From assembly GCF_036898095.1 (NCBI RefSeq), contig NC_090729.1, positions 61,713,997 through 61,777,996 on the forward strand: a stretch of 64,000 bases of DNA, written 5' to 3'. This document shows positions 10,255 through 23,927 of this stretch, one piece after another; the stretch's first letter is position 1, and each line of letters opens with the position of its first letter. The stretch is from Palaemon carinicauda (taxonomy: Eukaryota > Arthropoda > Malacostraca > Decapoda > Palaemonidae). The notes beneath the pieces are model-generated. The model was not told the DNA's origin, did no database searches, and saw only the letters and a program-made list of their open reading frames with translations. The translations under genes and the position numbers were made by a program.

Positions 10255-11203
10255 AAACCTAGCTGAGGAAGACCCAACCAAGACCACTGGTAACATATTC
10301 ACAGAGGAAGACTTCATAGCAAACCTAACTGAGAAAGACCCATTCAAGACCACTGGTAACATATTCACAGAGGAAGACTTCATAGCAAACCTAACTGAAG
10401 AAGAACCATCCAAGATCACTGGTAACATATTCACAGAGGAGGACTTCATAGTAAACCTAACTGAGGATGACCCAACAAAGACCACTGGTAATATATTCAC
10501 AGAGGAAGACTTCTTAGCAAACCTAACTGAGGAAGACCCATCCAAGACCTCTGGTAACATATTCATAGAGGAAGACCTTTTAGGAAACCTAGCTGAGGAA
10601 GACCTATCCAAGATCGATAGTAAGTTATTCACAGAGGAAGACTTCTTACCAAACCTAGCTGAGGAAGACCCATCCAAGAGCACTGGTAATATATTCACAG
10701 AGGAAGACTTCTTAGCAAACCTAACTGAGGAAGAACCATCCAAGACCACTGGTAACATATTCACAGAGGAAGACTTCATAGCAAACCTAACTGAAGAAGA
10801 ACAATCCAAGACCACTGGTAACATATTCACAGAGGAAGACTTCATAGCAAACCTAACTGAGGAAGACCCATTCAAGACCACTGGTAACATATTCACAGAG
10901 GAAGACTTCATAGCAAACCTCGCTGAGGAAGACCCATCCAAGACCACTAGTAACATATTAACAGAGGAAGACTTCTTAGCAAACCAAATTGAGAAAGAAC
11001 CATCCAAGACCACTGGTAACATATTCACAGAGGAAGACTTCATAGCAAACCAAACTGAAGAAGAACCATCCAAGACAACTGGTAACATATTAACAGAGGA
11101 AGACTCCATAGCAAATCTAACTGAGGACGACCCATTCAAGACCATTGGTAACATATTCACAAAGGAAGACTTTTTAACATATTCACAGAGGAAGACTTCA
11201 TAG
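10255..11203 (+). other. Repeat-derived open frame, plus strand (about 316 codons)
   Basis: Open from the gap through 14 full units to a stop reached by frameshift at the truncated unit near 11,174. The product would be acidic (six E/D per 22 residues against one K) with an N-L-T sequon in units carrying ACT rather than GCT. There is no start codon in the consensus frame and no splice or signal-peptide context, so I do not call it a gene. Confidence 0.3.
11160..11185 (+). repeat. 26-bp truncated unit (example, single)
   Basis: The sequence passes from the GAAGACTTTTTA end of one unit straight into ACATATTCACAGAGG of the next, removing 40 bp. Because 26 is not a multiple of three, it shifts both unit frames and brings a TAG into the plus frame a few codons later. 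An exact copy lies 7,108 bp away at 18,282. Confidence 0.9.
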
Positions 11204-11249
11204 CAAACCTAACTGAGGAAGACCCATCCAAGACCTCTGGTAACATATT

Positions 11250-11645
11250 CACAGAGGAAGACCTTTTAGGAAACCTAGCTGAGGAAGACCTATCCAAGAT
11301 CGCTAGTAAGTTATTCACAGAGGAAAACTTCTTACCAAACCTAGCTGAGGAAGACCCATCCAAGAGCACTGGTAATATATTCACCGAGGAAGACCTCTTA
11401 GCAAACCTAACCGAGGAAGAACCATCCAAGACCACTGGTAACATATTCACAGAGGAAGACTTCATAGTAAACCTAACTGAGGAAGAACCATCCAAGACCA
11501 CTGGTAACATATTCACAGAGGAAGACTTCATAGCAAACCTAGCTGAAGAAGAACAATCCAAGACCACTGGTAACATATTCACAGAGGAAGACTTCATAGC
11601 AAACCTAACTGAGGAAGACCCATCCAAGACCTCTGGTAACATATT
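11250..11645 (+). repeat. 396-bp six-unit block, first tandem copy
   Basis: The GATCGCTAGTAAGTTATTC variant at 11,298 recurs at 11,694, exactly six units later, with all the intervening variant units in the same order. This is a direct tandem duplication of a six-unit block. The doubled arrangement is also present in the 7,108-bp copy near 18,406 and 18,802. Confidence 0.85.
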
Positions 11646-12041
11646 CACAGAGGAAGACCTTTTAGGAAACCTAGCTGAGGAAGACCTATCCAAGATCGCT
11701 AGTAAGTTATTCACAGAGGAAAACTTCTTACCAAACCTAGCTGAGGAAGACCCATCCAAGAGCACTGGTAATATATTCACCGAGGAAGACCTCTTAGCAA
11801 ACCTAACCGAGGAAGAACCATCCAAGACCACTGGTAACATATTCACAGAGGAAGACTTCATAGTAAACCTAACTGAGGAAGAACCATCCAAGACCACTGG
11901 TAACATATTCACAGAGGAAGACTTCATAGCAAACCTAGCTGAAGAAGAACAATCCAAGACCACTGGTAACATATTCACAGAGGAAGACTTCATAGCAAAC
12001 CTAACTGAGGAAGACCAATCCAAGACCACTGGTAACATATT
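11646..12041 (+). repeat. 396-bp six-unit block, second tandem copy
   Basis: Adjacent duplicate of the preceding block with the same order of variant units (TCTGGTAACA, GATCGCTAGT, GAGCACTGGT, ACCACTGG types). Confidence 0.85.
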
Positions 12042-13049
12042 CACAGAGGAAGACTTCATAGCAAACCTCGCTGAGGAAGACCCATCCAAGACCAAAGGTT
12101 ACATATTCACAGAGGAAGACTTCTTAGCAAACCTAACTGAGGAAGAACCATCCAAGACCACTGGTAACATATTCACAGAGGAAGACTTCATAGCAAACCA
12201 AACTGAAGAAGAACCATCCAAGACCACTGGTAACATATTCACAGAGGAAGACTTCTTAGCAAACCTAACTGAAAAAGAACCATCCAAGACCACTGGTAAC
12301 ATATTCACAGAAGAAGACTTCATAGCAAACCTAACTGAAAATGACCCATCCAAGACCACTGGTAACATATTCACAGAGGAAGACTTCCTAGCAAATCTAG
12401 CTGAGGAAGACCCATCCAAGACTACTGGTAACATATTCACAGAGGAAGACTTCAAAGCAAATCTAGCTGAGGAAGACCCATCTAAGACCACTGGTAACAT
12501 ATTCACAGAGGAAGACTTCTTAACATATTCACAGGGGAAGACTTCATAACAAACCTAACTGAAGAAGACCCATCCAAGACCACTAGTAACATATTCACAG
12601 AGGAAGACTTTATAGCAAACCTAGCTGAGGAAGACCAATCCAAGACCACTGGTAACATATTGAAAGAGGAAAACTTCTTAACATAATCGCAGAGGAAGAC
12701 TTCATAGCAAACCTAACTGAGGACGACCCTTTCAAGACCACTGGTAACATATTCACAGAGGAAGACTTCTTAGCAAACCTAGCTGAGGAAGACCCATCCA
12801 AGACCACTGGTAACATACTCACAGAGGAAGACTTCATAGCAAACCTAACTGAGGAAGACCCATCCAAGACCACTGGTTACATATTCACAGAGGAATACTT
12901 CATAGCAAACCTAACTGAAGAAGAACCATCCAAGACCACTGGTAACATATTCACAAAGGAAGACTTCATAGCAAACCTAACTAAGGAAGACCCATCCAAG
13001 ACCAATGGTAACATATTCACAGAGGAAGACTTTTTAGTAAACCTAGCTG

Positions 13050-13485
13050 AGGAAGACCCATCCAAGACCACTGGTATCATATTCACAGAGGAAGACTTCA
13101 TAGCAAACCTAACTGAGGAAGACCCATCCAAGACCACTGGTAACATATTCACAGAGGAAGACTTTTTAGGAAACCTAGCTGAGGAAGACCCATCCAAGAT
13201 CGCTGGTAAGTTATTCAGAGAAGAAGACTTCTTACCAAACCTAGCTGAGAAGACCCATCCAAAAGCACCGGTAATATATTCACAGAGGAAGACTTCTTAG
13301 CAAACCTAACTGAGGAAGACCCATTCAAGACCACTGGTAACATATTCACAGAGGAAGACTTTTTATGAAACCTAGCTGAGGAAGACCCATCCAAAACCAC
13401 TGGTAACATATTCACAGAGGAAGACTTCATAGCAAACCTAACTGAAGAAGAACCATCCAAGACCACTGGTAACATATTCACAAAG
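13050..13485 (+). repeat. Local duplication with about 791-bp spacing, copy 1
   Basis: Contains the one-base-deleted GCTGAGAAGACCCATCC variant at 13,245, repeated about 791 bp later at 14,036 with similar flanking units. The second copy has no counterpart in the region related by segmental duplication I, where the sequence passes directly from the first form to the later units near 20,527. Confidence 0.6.
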
Positions 13486-13839
13486 GAAGACTTCATAGCA
13501 AACCTAACTGAGGAAGACCCATCCAAGACCAATGGTAATATATTCTCAGAGGAAGACTTTTTAGGAAACCTAGCTGAGGAAGACCCATCCAAGATCGCTG
13601 GTAAATTATTCACAGAAGAAGACTTCTTACCAAACCTAGCTGAGGAAGACCCATCCAAAAGCACTGGTAATATATTCACAGAGGAAGACTTCTTAGCAAA
13701 CCTAACTGAGGAAGACCGATTCAAGACCACTGGAAACATATTCACAGAGTAAGACTTTTTAGGAAACCTAGCTGAGGAAGACCCATCCAAAACGAATGGT
13801 AACATATTCACAGAGGAAGACTTCATAGCAAACCTAACT

Positions 13840-14280
13840 GAGGAAGACCCATCCAAGACCACTGGTAACATATTCACAGAGGAAGACTTCATAGCAAACC
13901 TAACTGAAGAAGAACCATCCAAGACCACTGGTAACATATTCACAGAGGAAGACTTTTTAGGAAACCTAGCTGAGGAAGACCCATCCAAGATCGCTGGTAA
14001 GTTATTCACAGAAGAAGACTTCTTACCAAACCTAGCTGAGAAGACCCATCCAAAAGCACTGGTAATATATTCACAGAGGAAGACTTCTTAGCAAACCTAA
14101 CTGAGGAAGACCCATTCAAGACCACTGGAAACATATTCACAGAGGAAGACTTTTCAGGAAACCTAGCTGAGGAAGACCCATGCAAAACCACTGGTAACAT
14201 ATTCAAAGAGGAAGACTTCATAGCAAACCTAACTGAAGAAGAACCATCCAAAACCACTGGTAACATATTCACAGAAGAAG
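13840..14280 (+). repeat. Local duplication with about 791-bp spacing, copy 2
   Basis: Second occurrence of the block that carries the one-base deletion (14,036). 791 is twelve units minus one base. Confidence 0.6.
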
Positions 14281-17200
14281 ACTTCATAGCAAACCTAACT
14301 GAAAACGACCCACCCAAGACCACTGGTAACATATTCACAGAGGAAGACTTCATAGCAAATCTAGCTGAGGAAGACCCATCCAAGACCACTGGTAACATAT
14401 TCACAGAGGAAGACTTCAAAGCAAATTTAGCTGAGGAAGACCCATCTAAGACCACTGGTAACATATTCACAGAGGAAGACTTCTTAACATATTCACAGAG
14501 GAAGACTTCATAGCAAACCTAACTGAAGAAGGTCCATCCAAGACCACTGGTAACATATTCACAGAGGAAGACTTTATAGCAAACCTAGCTGAGGAAGACC
14601 AATCCAAGACCACTGGTAACATATTCAAAGAGGAAGACTTCTTAACATATTCACAGAGAAGACTTCATAGCAAACCTAACTGAGGACGACCCTTTCAAGA
14701 CCACTGGTAACATATTTACAGAGGAAGACTTCTTAGCAAACCTAGCTGAGGAAGACCCAACCAAGACCACTGGTAACATATTCACAGAGGAAGACTTCAT
14801 AGCAAACCTAACTGAGAAAGACCCATTCAAGACCACTGGTAACATATTCACAGATGAAGACTTCATAGCAAACCTAACTGAAGAAGAACCATCCAAGACC
14901 ACTGGTAACATATTCACAGAGGAGGACTTCATAGTAAACCTAACTGAGGATGACCCATCCAAGACCACTGGTAACATATTCACAGAGGAAGACTTCATAG
15001 CAAACCTAACTGAGGAAGTCCCATCCAAGACCTCTGGTAACATATTCACAGAGGAATACCTTTTAGGAAACCTAGCTGAGGAAGACCTATCCTAGATCGC
15101 TAGTAAGTTATTCACAGAGGAAGACTTCTTACCAACCCTAGCTGAGGAAGACCCATCCAAGAGCACTGGTAATAAATTCACCGAGGAAGACTTCTTAGCA
15201 AACCTAACTGAGGAAGAACCATCCAAGACCACTGGTAAGCAAACCTAACTGAGGAAGAACCATCCAAGACCACTGTTAACATATTCACAGAGGAAGACTT
15301 CATAGCAAACCTAGCTGAAGAAGAACAATCCAATACCACTGGTAACATATTCACAGAGGAAGACTTCATAGCAAACCTAACTGAGGAAGACCCATCCAAG
15401 ACCACTGGTAACATATTCACAGAGGAAGACTTCATAGCAAACTTCGCTGAGGAAGGCCCATCCAAGACCACCGGTAACATATTCACAGAGGAAGACTTCT
15501 TAGCAAACCTAACTGATGAAGAACCATCCAAGACCACTGGTAAAATATTCACAGAGGAAGACTTCATAGCAAACCAAACTGAGGAAGACCCATCCAAGAT
15601 CGCTGGTAACATATTCACAGAGGAAGACTTCATAGCAAACTTCGCTGAGGAAGGCCCATCCAAGACCACCGGTAACATATTCACAGAGGAAGACTTCTTA
15701 GCAAACCTAACTGAGGAAGAACCATCCAAGACCACTGGTAAAATATTCACAGAGGAAGACTTCATAGCGAACCTAACTGAGGAAGACCCATCCAAGACCA
15801 CTGGTTACATATTCACAGAGGAATACTTCATAGCAAACCTAACTGAAGAAGAACCATCCAAGACCACTGGTAACATATTCACAAAGGAAGACTTCATAGC
15901 AAACCTCGCTGAGGAAGACCCATCCAAGACCACTGGTAACATATTCACAGAGGAAGACTTCTTAGCAAACCTAACTGAGGAAGACCCATCCAAGACACCT
16001 GGTTACATATTCACAGAGTAAGACTTCATAGCAAACCTAACTGAAGAAGAACCATCCAAGACCACTGGTAACATATTCACAGAGGAAGACTTCATAGCAA
16101 ACCTCGCTGAGGAAGACCCATCCAAGACCACTGGTAACATATCCACAGAGGAAGACTTCTTAGCAAACCTAACTGAGGAAGAACCATCCAAGACCACTGG
16201 TAAAATATTCACAGAGGAATACTTCATAGCAAACCAAACTGAAGAAGAACCATCCAAGACCACTGGTAACATATTAACAGAGGAAGACTCCATAGCAAAC
16301 CTAACTGAGGACGACCCATTCAAGACCACTGGTAACATTCACAGAGGAAGATTTCATAGCAAACCTAACTGAAGAAGAACCATCCAAGACCACTGGTAAC
16401 ATATTCAAAGAGGAGGACTTCATAGCAAACCTAACTGAGGAAGACCCATCCAAGACCACTGGTAACATATTAAAAGAGGAAGACATTTTAACATATTCAC
16501 AGAGGAGGACTTCAGACCAAACCTAACTGAGGACGAACCATTCAAGACCACTGGTAACATATTCACAGAGGAAGACTTCATAGCAATCCTAACTAAAAAA
16601 GAACCATCCAAGACCACTGGTAACATATTCACAGAAGAAGACTTCATAGCAAACCTAACTGAAAATGACCCATCCAAGACCACTGGTAACATATTCACAG
16701 AGGAAGACTTCATAGCAAATCTAGCTAAGGAAGACCCATCCAAGACCACTGGTAACATATTCACAGAGGGAGACTTCAAAGCAAATCTAGCTGAGGAAGA
16801 CCCATCTAAGACCACTGGTAACATATTTACAGAGGTAGACTTCTTAACATATTCACAGAGGAAGACTTCATAGCAAACCTAACTGAAGAAGACCCATCCA
16901 AGACCACTGGTAACATATTCACAGAGGAAGACTTTATAGCAAACCTAGCTGAGGAAGACCAATCCAAGACCACTGGTAACATATTGAAAGAGGAAGACTT
17001 CTTAACATAATCACAGAGGAAGACTTCATAGCAAACCTAACTGAGGACGACCCTTTCAAGACCACTGGTAACATATTCACAGAGGAAGACTTCTTAGCAA
17101 ACCTAGCTGAGGAAGACCCATCCAAGACCACTGGTAATATATTCACAGAGGAAGACTTCATAGCAAACCTAACTGAGGAAGACCCATCCAAGACCACTGG

Positions 17201-17622
17201 TTACATATTCACAGAGGAAGACTTCATAGCAAACCTAACTGAAGAAGAACCATCCAAGACCACTGGTAACATATTCACAAAGGAAGACTTCATAGCAAAC
17301 CTAACTGAGGAAGACCCATCCAAGACCAATGGTAACATATTCACAGAGGAAGACTTTTTAGCAAACCTAGCTGAGGAAGACCCATCCAAGACCACTGGTA
17401 TCATATTCACAGAGGAAGACTTCATAGCAAACCTAACTGAGGAAGACCCATCCAAGACCACTGGTAACATATTCACAAAGGAAAACTTCATAGCAAACCT
17501 AACTGAGGAAGACCCATCCAAGACCAATGGTAATATATTCACAGAGGAAGACTTTTTAGCAAACCTAGCTGAGGAAGACCCATCTAAGACCACTGGTATC
17601 ATATTCACAGAAGAAGACTTAA

Positions 17623-20063
17623 TAGCAAACCTAACTGAGGAAGACCCATCCAAGACCTCTGGTAACATATTCATAGAGGAAGACCTTTTAGGAAACCTAG
17701 CTGAGGAAGACCTATCCAAGATCGATAGTAAGTTATTCACAGAGGAAGACTTCTTACCAAACCTAGCTGAGGAAGACCCATCCAAGAGCACTGGTAATAT
17801 ATTCACAGAGGAAGACTTCTTAGCAAACCTAACTGAGGAAGAACCATCAAAGACCACTGGTAACATATTCACAGAGGAAGACTTCATAGCAAACCTAACT
17901 GAAGAAGAACAATCCAAGACCACTGGTAACATATTCACAGAGGAAGACTTCATAGCAAACCTAACTGAGGAAGACCCATTCAAGACCACTGGTAACATAT
18001 TCACAGAGGAAGACTTCATAGCAAACCTCGCTGAGGAAGACCCATCCAAGACCACTAGTAACATATTAACAGAGGAAGACTTCTTAGCAAACCAAATTGA
18101 GAAAGAACCATCCAAGACCACTGGTAACATATTCACAGAGGAAGACTTCATAGCAAACCAAACTGAAGAAGAACCATCCAAGACAACTGGTAACATATTA
18201 ACAGAGGAAGACTCCATAGCAAATCTAACTGAGGACGACCCATTCAAGACCATTGGTAACATATTCACAAAGGAAGACTTTTTAACATATTCACAGAGGA
18301 AGACTTCATAGCAAACCTAACTGAGGAAGACCCATCCAAGACCTCTGGTAACATATTCACAGAGGAAGACCTTTTAGGAAACCTAGCTGAGGAAGACCTA
18401 TCCAAGATCGCTAGTAAGTTATTCACAGAGGAAAACTTCTTACCAAACCTAGCTGAGGAAGACCCATCCAAGAGCACTGGTAATATATTCACCGAGGAAG
18501 ACCTCTTAGCAAACCTAACCGAGGAAGAACCATCCAAGACCACTGGTAACATATTCACAGAGGAAGACTTCATAGTAAACCTAACTGAGGAAGAACCATC
18601 CAAGACCACTGGTAACATATTCACAGAGGAAGACTTCATAGCAAACCTAGCTGAAGAAGAACAATCCAAGACCACTGGTAACATATTCACAGAGGAAGAC
18701 TTCATAGCAAACCTAACTGAGGAAGACCCATCCAAGACCTCTGGTAACATATTCACAGAGGAAGACCTTTTAGGAAACCTAGCTGAGGAAGACCTATCCA
18801 AGATCGCTAGTAAGTTATTCACAGAGGAAAACTTCTTACCAAACCTAGCTGAGGAAGACCCATCCAAGAGCACTGGTAATATATTCACCGAGGAAGACCT
18901 CTTAGCAAACCTAACCGAGGAAGAACCTTCCAAGACCACTGGTAACATATTCACAGAGGAAGACTTCATAGTAAACCTAACTGAGGAAGAACCATCCAAG
19001 ACCACTGGTAACATATTCACAGAGGAAGACTTCATAGCAAACCTAGCTGAAGAAGAACAATCCAAGACCACTGGTAACATATTCACAGAGGAAGACTTCA
19101 TAGCAAACCTAACTGAGGAAGACCAATCCAAGACCACTGGTAACATATTCACAGAGGAAGACTTCATAGCAAACCTCGCTGAGGAAGACCCATCCAAGAC
19201 CAAAGGTTACATATTCACAGAGGAAGACTTCTTAGCAAACCTAACTGAGGAAGAACCATCCAAGACCACTGGTAACATATTCACAGAGGAAGACTTCATA
19301 GCAAACCAAACTGAAGAAGAACCATCCAAGACCACTGGTAACATATTCACAGAGGAAGACTTCTTAGCAAACCTAACTGAAAAAGAACCATCCAAGACCA
19401 CTGGTAACATATTCACAGAAGAAGACTTCATAGCAAACCTAACTGAAAATGACCCATCCAAGACCACTGGTAACATATTCACAGAGGAAGACTTCCTAGC
19501 AAATCTAGCTGAGGAAGACCCATCCAAGACTACTGGTAACATATTCACAGAGGAAGACTTCAAAGCAAATCTAGCTGAGGAAGACCCATCTAAGACCACT
19601 GGTAACATATTCACAGAGGAAGACTTCTTAACATATTCACAGGGGAAGACTTCATAACAAACCTAACTGAAGAAGACCCATCCAAGACCACTAGTAACAT
19701 ATTCACAGAGGAAGACTTTATAGCAAACCTAGCTGAGGAAGACCAATCCAAGACCACTGGTAACATATTGAAAGAGGAAAACTTCTTAACATAATCGCAG
19801 AGGAAGACTTCATAGCAAACCTAACTGAGGACGACCCTTTCAAGACCACTGGTAACATATTCACAGAGGAAGACTTCTTAGCAAACCTAGCTGAGGAAGA
19901 CCCATCCAAGACCACTGGTAACATACTCACAGAGGAAGACTTCATAGCAAACCTAACTGAGGAAGACCCATCCAAGACCACTGGTTACATATTCACAGAG
20001 GAATACTTCATAGCAAACCTAACTGAAGAAGAACCATCCAAGACCACTGGTAACATATTCACA
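17623..20063 (+). repeat. Segmental duplication I, copy 2
   Basis: Near-identical to copy 1. One visible difference is GAACCTTCC near 18,928 against GAACCATCC near 11,820. Both ends of the match fall inside ordinary 66-bp units rather than at unique sequence. Confidence 0.9.
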
Positions 20064-22595
20064 GAGGAAGACTTTTTAGTAAACCTAGCTGAGGAAGACC
20101 CATCCAAGACCACTGGTATCATATTCACAGAGGAAGACTTCATAGCAAACCTAACTGAGGAAGACCCATCCAAGACCACTGGTAACATATTCACAGAGGA
20201 AGACTTTTTAGGAAATCTAGCTGAGGAAGACCCATCCAAGATCGCTGGTAAGTTATTCAGAGAAGAAGACTTCTTACCAAACATAGCTGAGAAGACCCAT
20301 CCAAAAGCACCGGTAATATATTCACAGAGGAAGACTTCTTAGCAAACCTAACTGAGGAAGACCCATTCAAGACCACTGGTAACATATTCACAGAGGAAGA
20401 CTTTTTAGGAAACCTAGCTGAGGAAGACCCATCCAAAACCACTGGTAACATATTCACAGAGGAAGACTTCATAGCAAACCTAACTGAAGAAGAACCATCC
20501 AAGACCACTGGTAACATATTCACAGAAGAAGACTTCATAGCAAACCTAACTGAAAACGACCCATCCAAGACCACTGGTAACATATTCACAGAGGAAGACT
20601 TCATAGCAAAACTAGCTGAGGAAGACCCATCCAAGACCACTGGTAACATATTCACAGAGGAAGACTTCAAAGCAAATCTAGCTGAGGAAGACCCATTTAA
20701 GACCACTGGTGACATATTCACAGAGGAAGACTTCTTAACATATTCACAGAGGAAGACTTCATAGCAAACCTAACTGAAGAAGACCCATCCAAGACCACTG
20801 GTAACATATTCACAGAGGAAGACTTCATAGCAAACCTAGCTGAGGAAGACCAATCCAAGACCACTGGTAACATATTCAAAGAGGAAGACTTCTTAACATA
20901 TTCACAGAGGAAGACTTCATAGCAAACCTAACTGAGGACGACCCTTTCAAGACCACTGGTAACATATTCACAGAGGAAGACTTCATAGCAAACCTAACTG
21001 AGGAAGACCCATTCAAGACCACTGGTAACATATTCACAGAGGAAGACTCCATAGCAAACCTAACTGAGGATGACCAATCCAAGACCACTGGTTACATATT
21101 CACAGAGGAATACTTCATAGCAAACCTAACTGAAGAAGAACCATCCAAGACCACTGGTAACATATTCACAAAGGAAGACTTCATAGCAAACCTAACTAAG
21201 GAAGACCCATCCAAGACCAATGGTAACATATTCACAGAGGAAGACTTTTTAGGAAACCTAGCTGAGGAAGACCCATCCAAGACCACTGGTATCATATTCA
21301 CAGAGGAAGACTTCATAGCAAACCTAACTGAGGAAGACCCATCCAAGACCTCTGGTAATATATTCACAGAGGAAGACCTTTTAGGAAACCTAGCTGAGGA
21401 AGACCTATCCTAGATCGCTAGTAAGTTATTCACAGAGGAAAACTTCTTACCAAACCTAGCTGGGGAAGACCCATCCAAGAGCACTGGTAATATATTCACC
21501 GAGGAAGACCTCTTAGCAAACCTAACTGAGGAAGAACCATCCAAGACCACTGGTAACATATTCACAGAGGAAGACTTCATAGTAAACCTAACTGAGGAAG
21601 AACCATCCAAGACCACTGGTAACATATTCACAGAGGAAGACTTCATAGCAAACCTAGCTGAAGAAGAACAATCCAAGACCACTGGTAACATATTAAACGA
21701 GGAAGACTTCATAGCAAACCTAACTGAGGAAGACCCATCCAAGACCACTGGTAACATATTCACAGAGGAAGACTTCATAGCAAACCTCGCTGAGGAAGAC
21801 CCATCCAAGACCAAAGGTTACATATTCACAGAGGAAGACTTCTTAGCAAACCTAACTGAGGAAGAACTATCCAAGACCACTGGTAAAATATTCACAGAAG
21901 AAGACTTCATAGCAAACCAAACTGAAGAAGAACCATCCAAGACCACTGGTAACATATTCACAGAGGAAGACTTCATAGCAAACCTAACTGAAAAAGAACC
22001 ATCCAAGACCACTGGTAACATATTCACAGAAGAAGACTTCATAGCAAACCTAACTGAAAATGACTCATCCAAGACCACTGGTAACATATTCACAGAGGAA
22101 GACTTCATAGCAAATCTAGCTGAGGAAGACCCATCCAAGACCAGTGGTAACATATTCACAGAGGAAGACTTCAAAGCAAATCTAGCTGAGGAAGACCCAT
22201 CTAAGACCACTGGTAACATATTCACAGAGGAAGACTTCTTAACATATTCACAGAGGAAGACTTCATAGCAAACCTAACTGAAGAAGACCCATCCAAGACC
22301 ACTGGTAACATATTCACAGAGGAAGACTTTATAGCAAACCTAGCTGAGGAAGACCAATCCAAGACCACTGGTAACATATTGAAAGAGGAAGACTTCTTAA
22401 CATAATCACAGAGGAAGACTTCATAGCAAACCTAACTGAGGACGACCCTTTCAAGACCACTGGTAACATAGTCACAGAGGAAGACTTCTTAGCAAACTTA
22501 GCTGAGGAAGACCTATCCAAGACCACTGGTAACATATTCACAGAGGAAAACTTCATAGCAAACCTAACTGAGGAAGACCCATCCAAGACCACTGG

Positions 22596-23927
22596 TTACA
22601 TATTCACAGAGGAATACTTCATAGCAAACGTAACTGAAGAAGAACCATCCAAGACCACTGGTAACATATTCACAAAGGAAGACTTCATAGCAATCCTAAC
22701 TGAGGAAGACCCATCCAAGACCAATGGTAACATATTCACAGAGGAAGACTTTTTAGCAAACCTAGCTGAAGAAGACCCATCCAAGACCACTGGTATCATA
22801 TTCACAGAGGAAGACTTCATAGCAAACCTAACTGAGGAAGACCAATCCAAGACCACTGGTAACATATTCACAAAGGAAGACTTCATAGCAAACCTAACTG
22901 AGGAAGACCCATCCAAGACCAATGGTAATATATTCACAGAGGAAGACTTTTTAGCAAACCTAGCTGAGGAAGACCCATCCAAGACCACTGGTATCATATT
23001 CACAGAGGAAGACTTCATAGCAAACCTAACTGAGGAAGACCCATCCAAGACCTCTGGTAAAATATTCACAGAGAAAGACCTTTTAGGAAACCTAGCTGAG
23101 GAAGACCTATCCAAGATCGCTAGTAAGTTATTCACAGAGGAAGACCTCTTACCAAACCTAGCTGAGGAAGACCCATCCAAGAGCACTGGTAATATATTCA
23201 CAGAGGAAGACTTCTTAGCAAACCTAACTGAGGAAGAAACATCCAAGACCACTGGTAACATATTCACAGAGGAAGATTTCATATCAAACCTAACTGAAGA
23301 AGAACAATCCAAGACCACTGGTAACATATTCACAGAGGAAGACTTCATAGCAAACCTAACTGAGGAAGACCCATTCAAGACCACTGGTAACATATTCACA
23401 GAGGAAGACTTCATAGCAAACCTCGCTGAGGAAGACCCATCCAAGACCACTAGTAACATGTTCACAGAGGAAGACTTCTTAGCAAACCTAACTGAGGAAG
23501 AACCATCCAAGACCACTGGTAACATATTCACAGAGGAAGACTTCATAGCAAACCAAACTGAAGAAGAACCATCCAAGACCACTGGTAACATATTATCAGA
23601 GGAAGACTCCATAGCAAATCTAACTGAGGACGACCCATCCAAAACAACTGGTAACATTTTCACAGAGGAAGACTTCATAGCAAACCTAACTGAAGAAGAA
23701 CCATCCAAGACCACTGGTAACATATTCACAGAAGAAGACTTCATAGCAAACCTAACTGAAAACGACCCATCCAAGACCACTGGTAACATATTCACAGAGG
23801 AAGACTTCATAGCAAATCTAGCTGAGGAAGACCCATCCAAGACCACTGGTAACCTATTCACAGAGGAAGACTTCAAAGCAAATCTAGCTGAGGAAGACCC
23901 ATTTAAGACCACTGGTAACATATTCAC
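22596..23927 (-). other. Repeat-derived open frame, minus strand (443 codons)
   Basis: Twenty or so units in the minus-strand frame with no stop, starting at a GTG/ATG that occurs in every unit. The start is therefore arbitrary. The other strand is open over much of the same stretch. It is bounded by truncated units or frame-breaking variants, like every other such ORF in the array. There is no evidence of expression. Confidence 0.2.

Larger units (their letters stand above)
10515..12955 (+). repeat. Segmental duplication I, copy 1
   Basis: Matches 17,623-20,063 at a constant 7,108-bp offset with only a few substitutions seen in 2.4 kb, including all truncated units and the 396-bp doubled block. 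Beyond 12,955 similarity resumes at an offset of 7,042 bp because copy 2 lacks one 66-bp unit. Confidence 0.9.
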
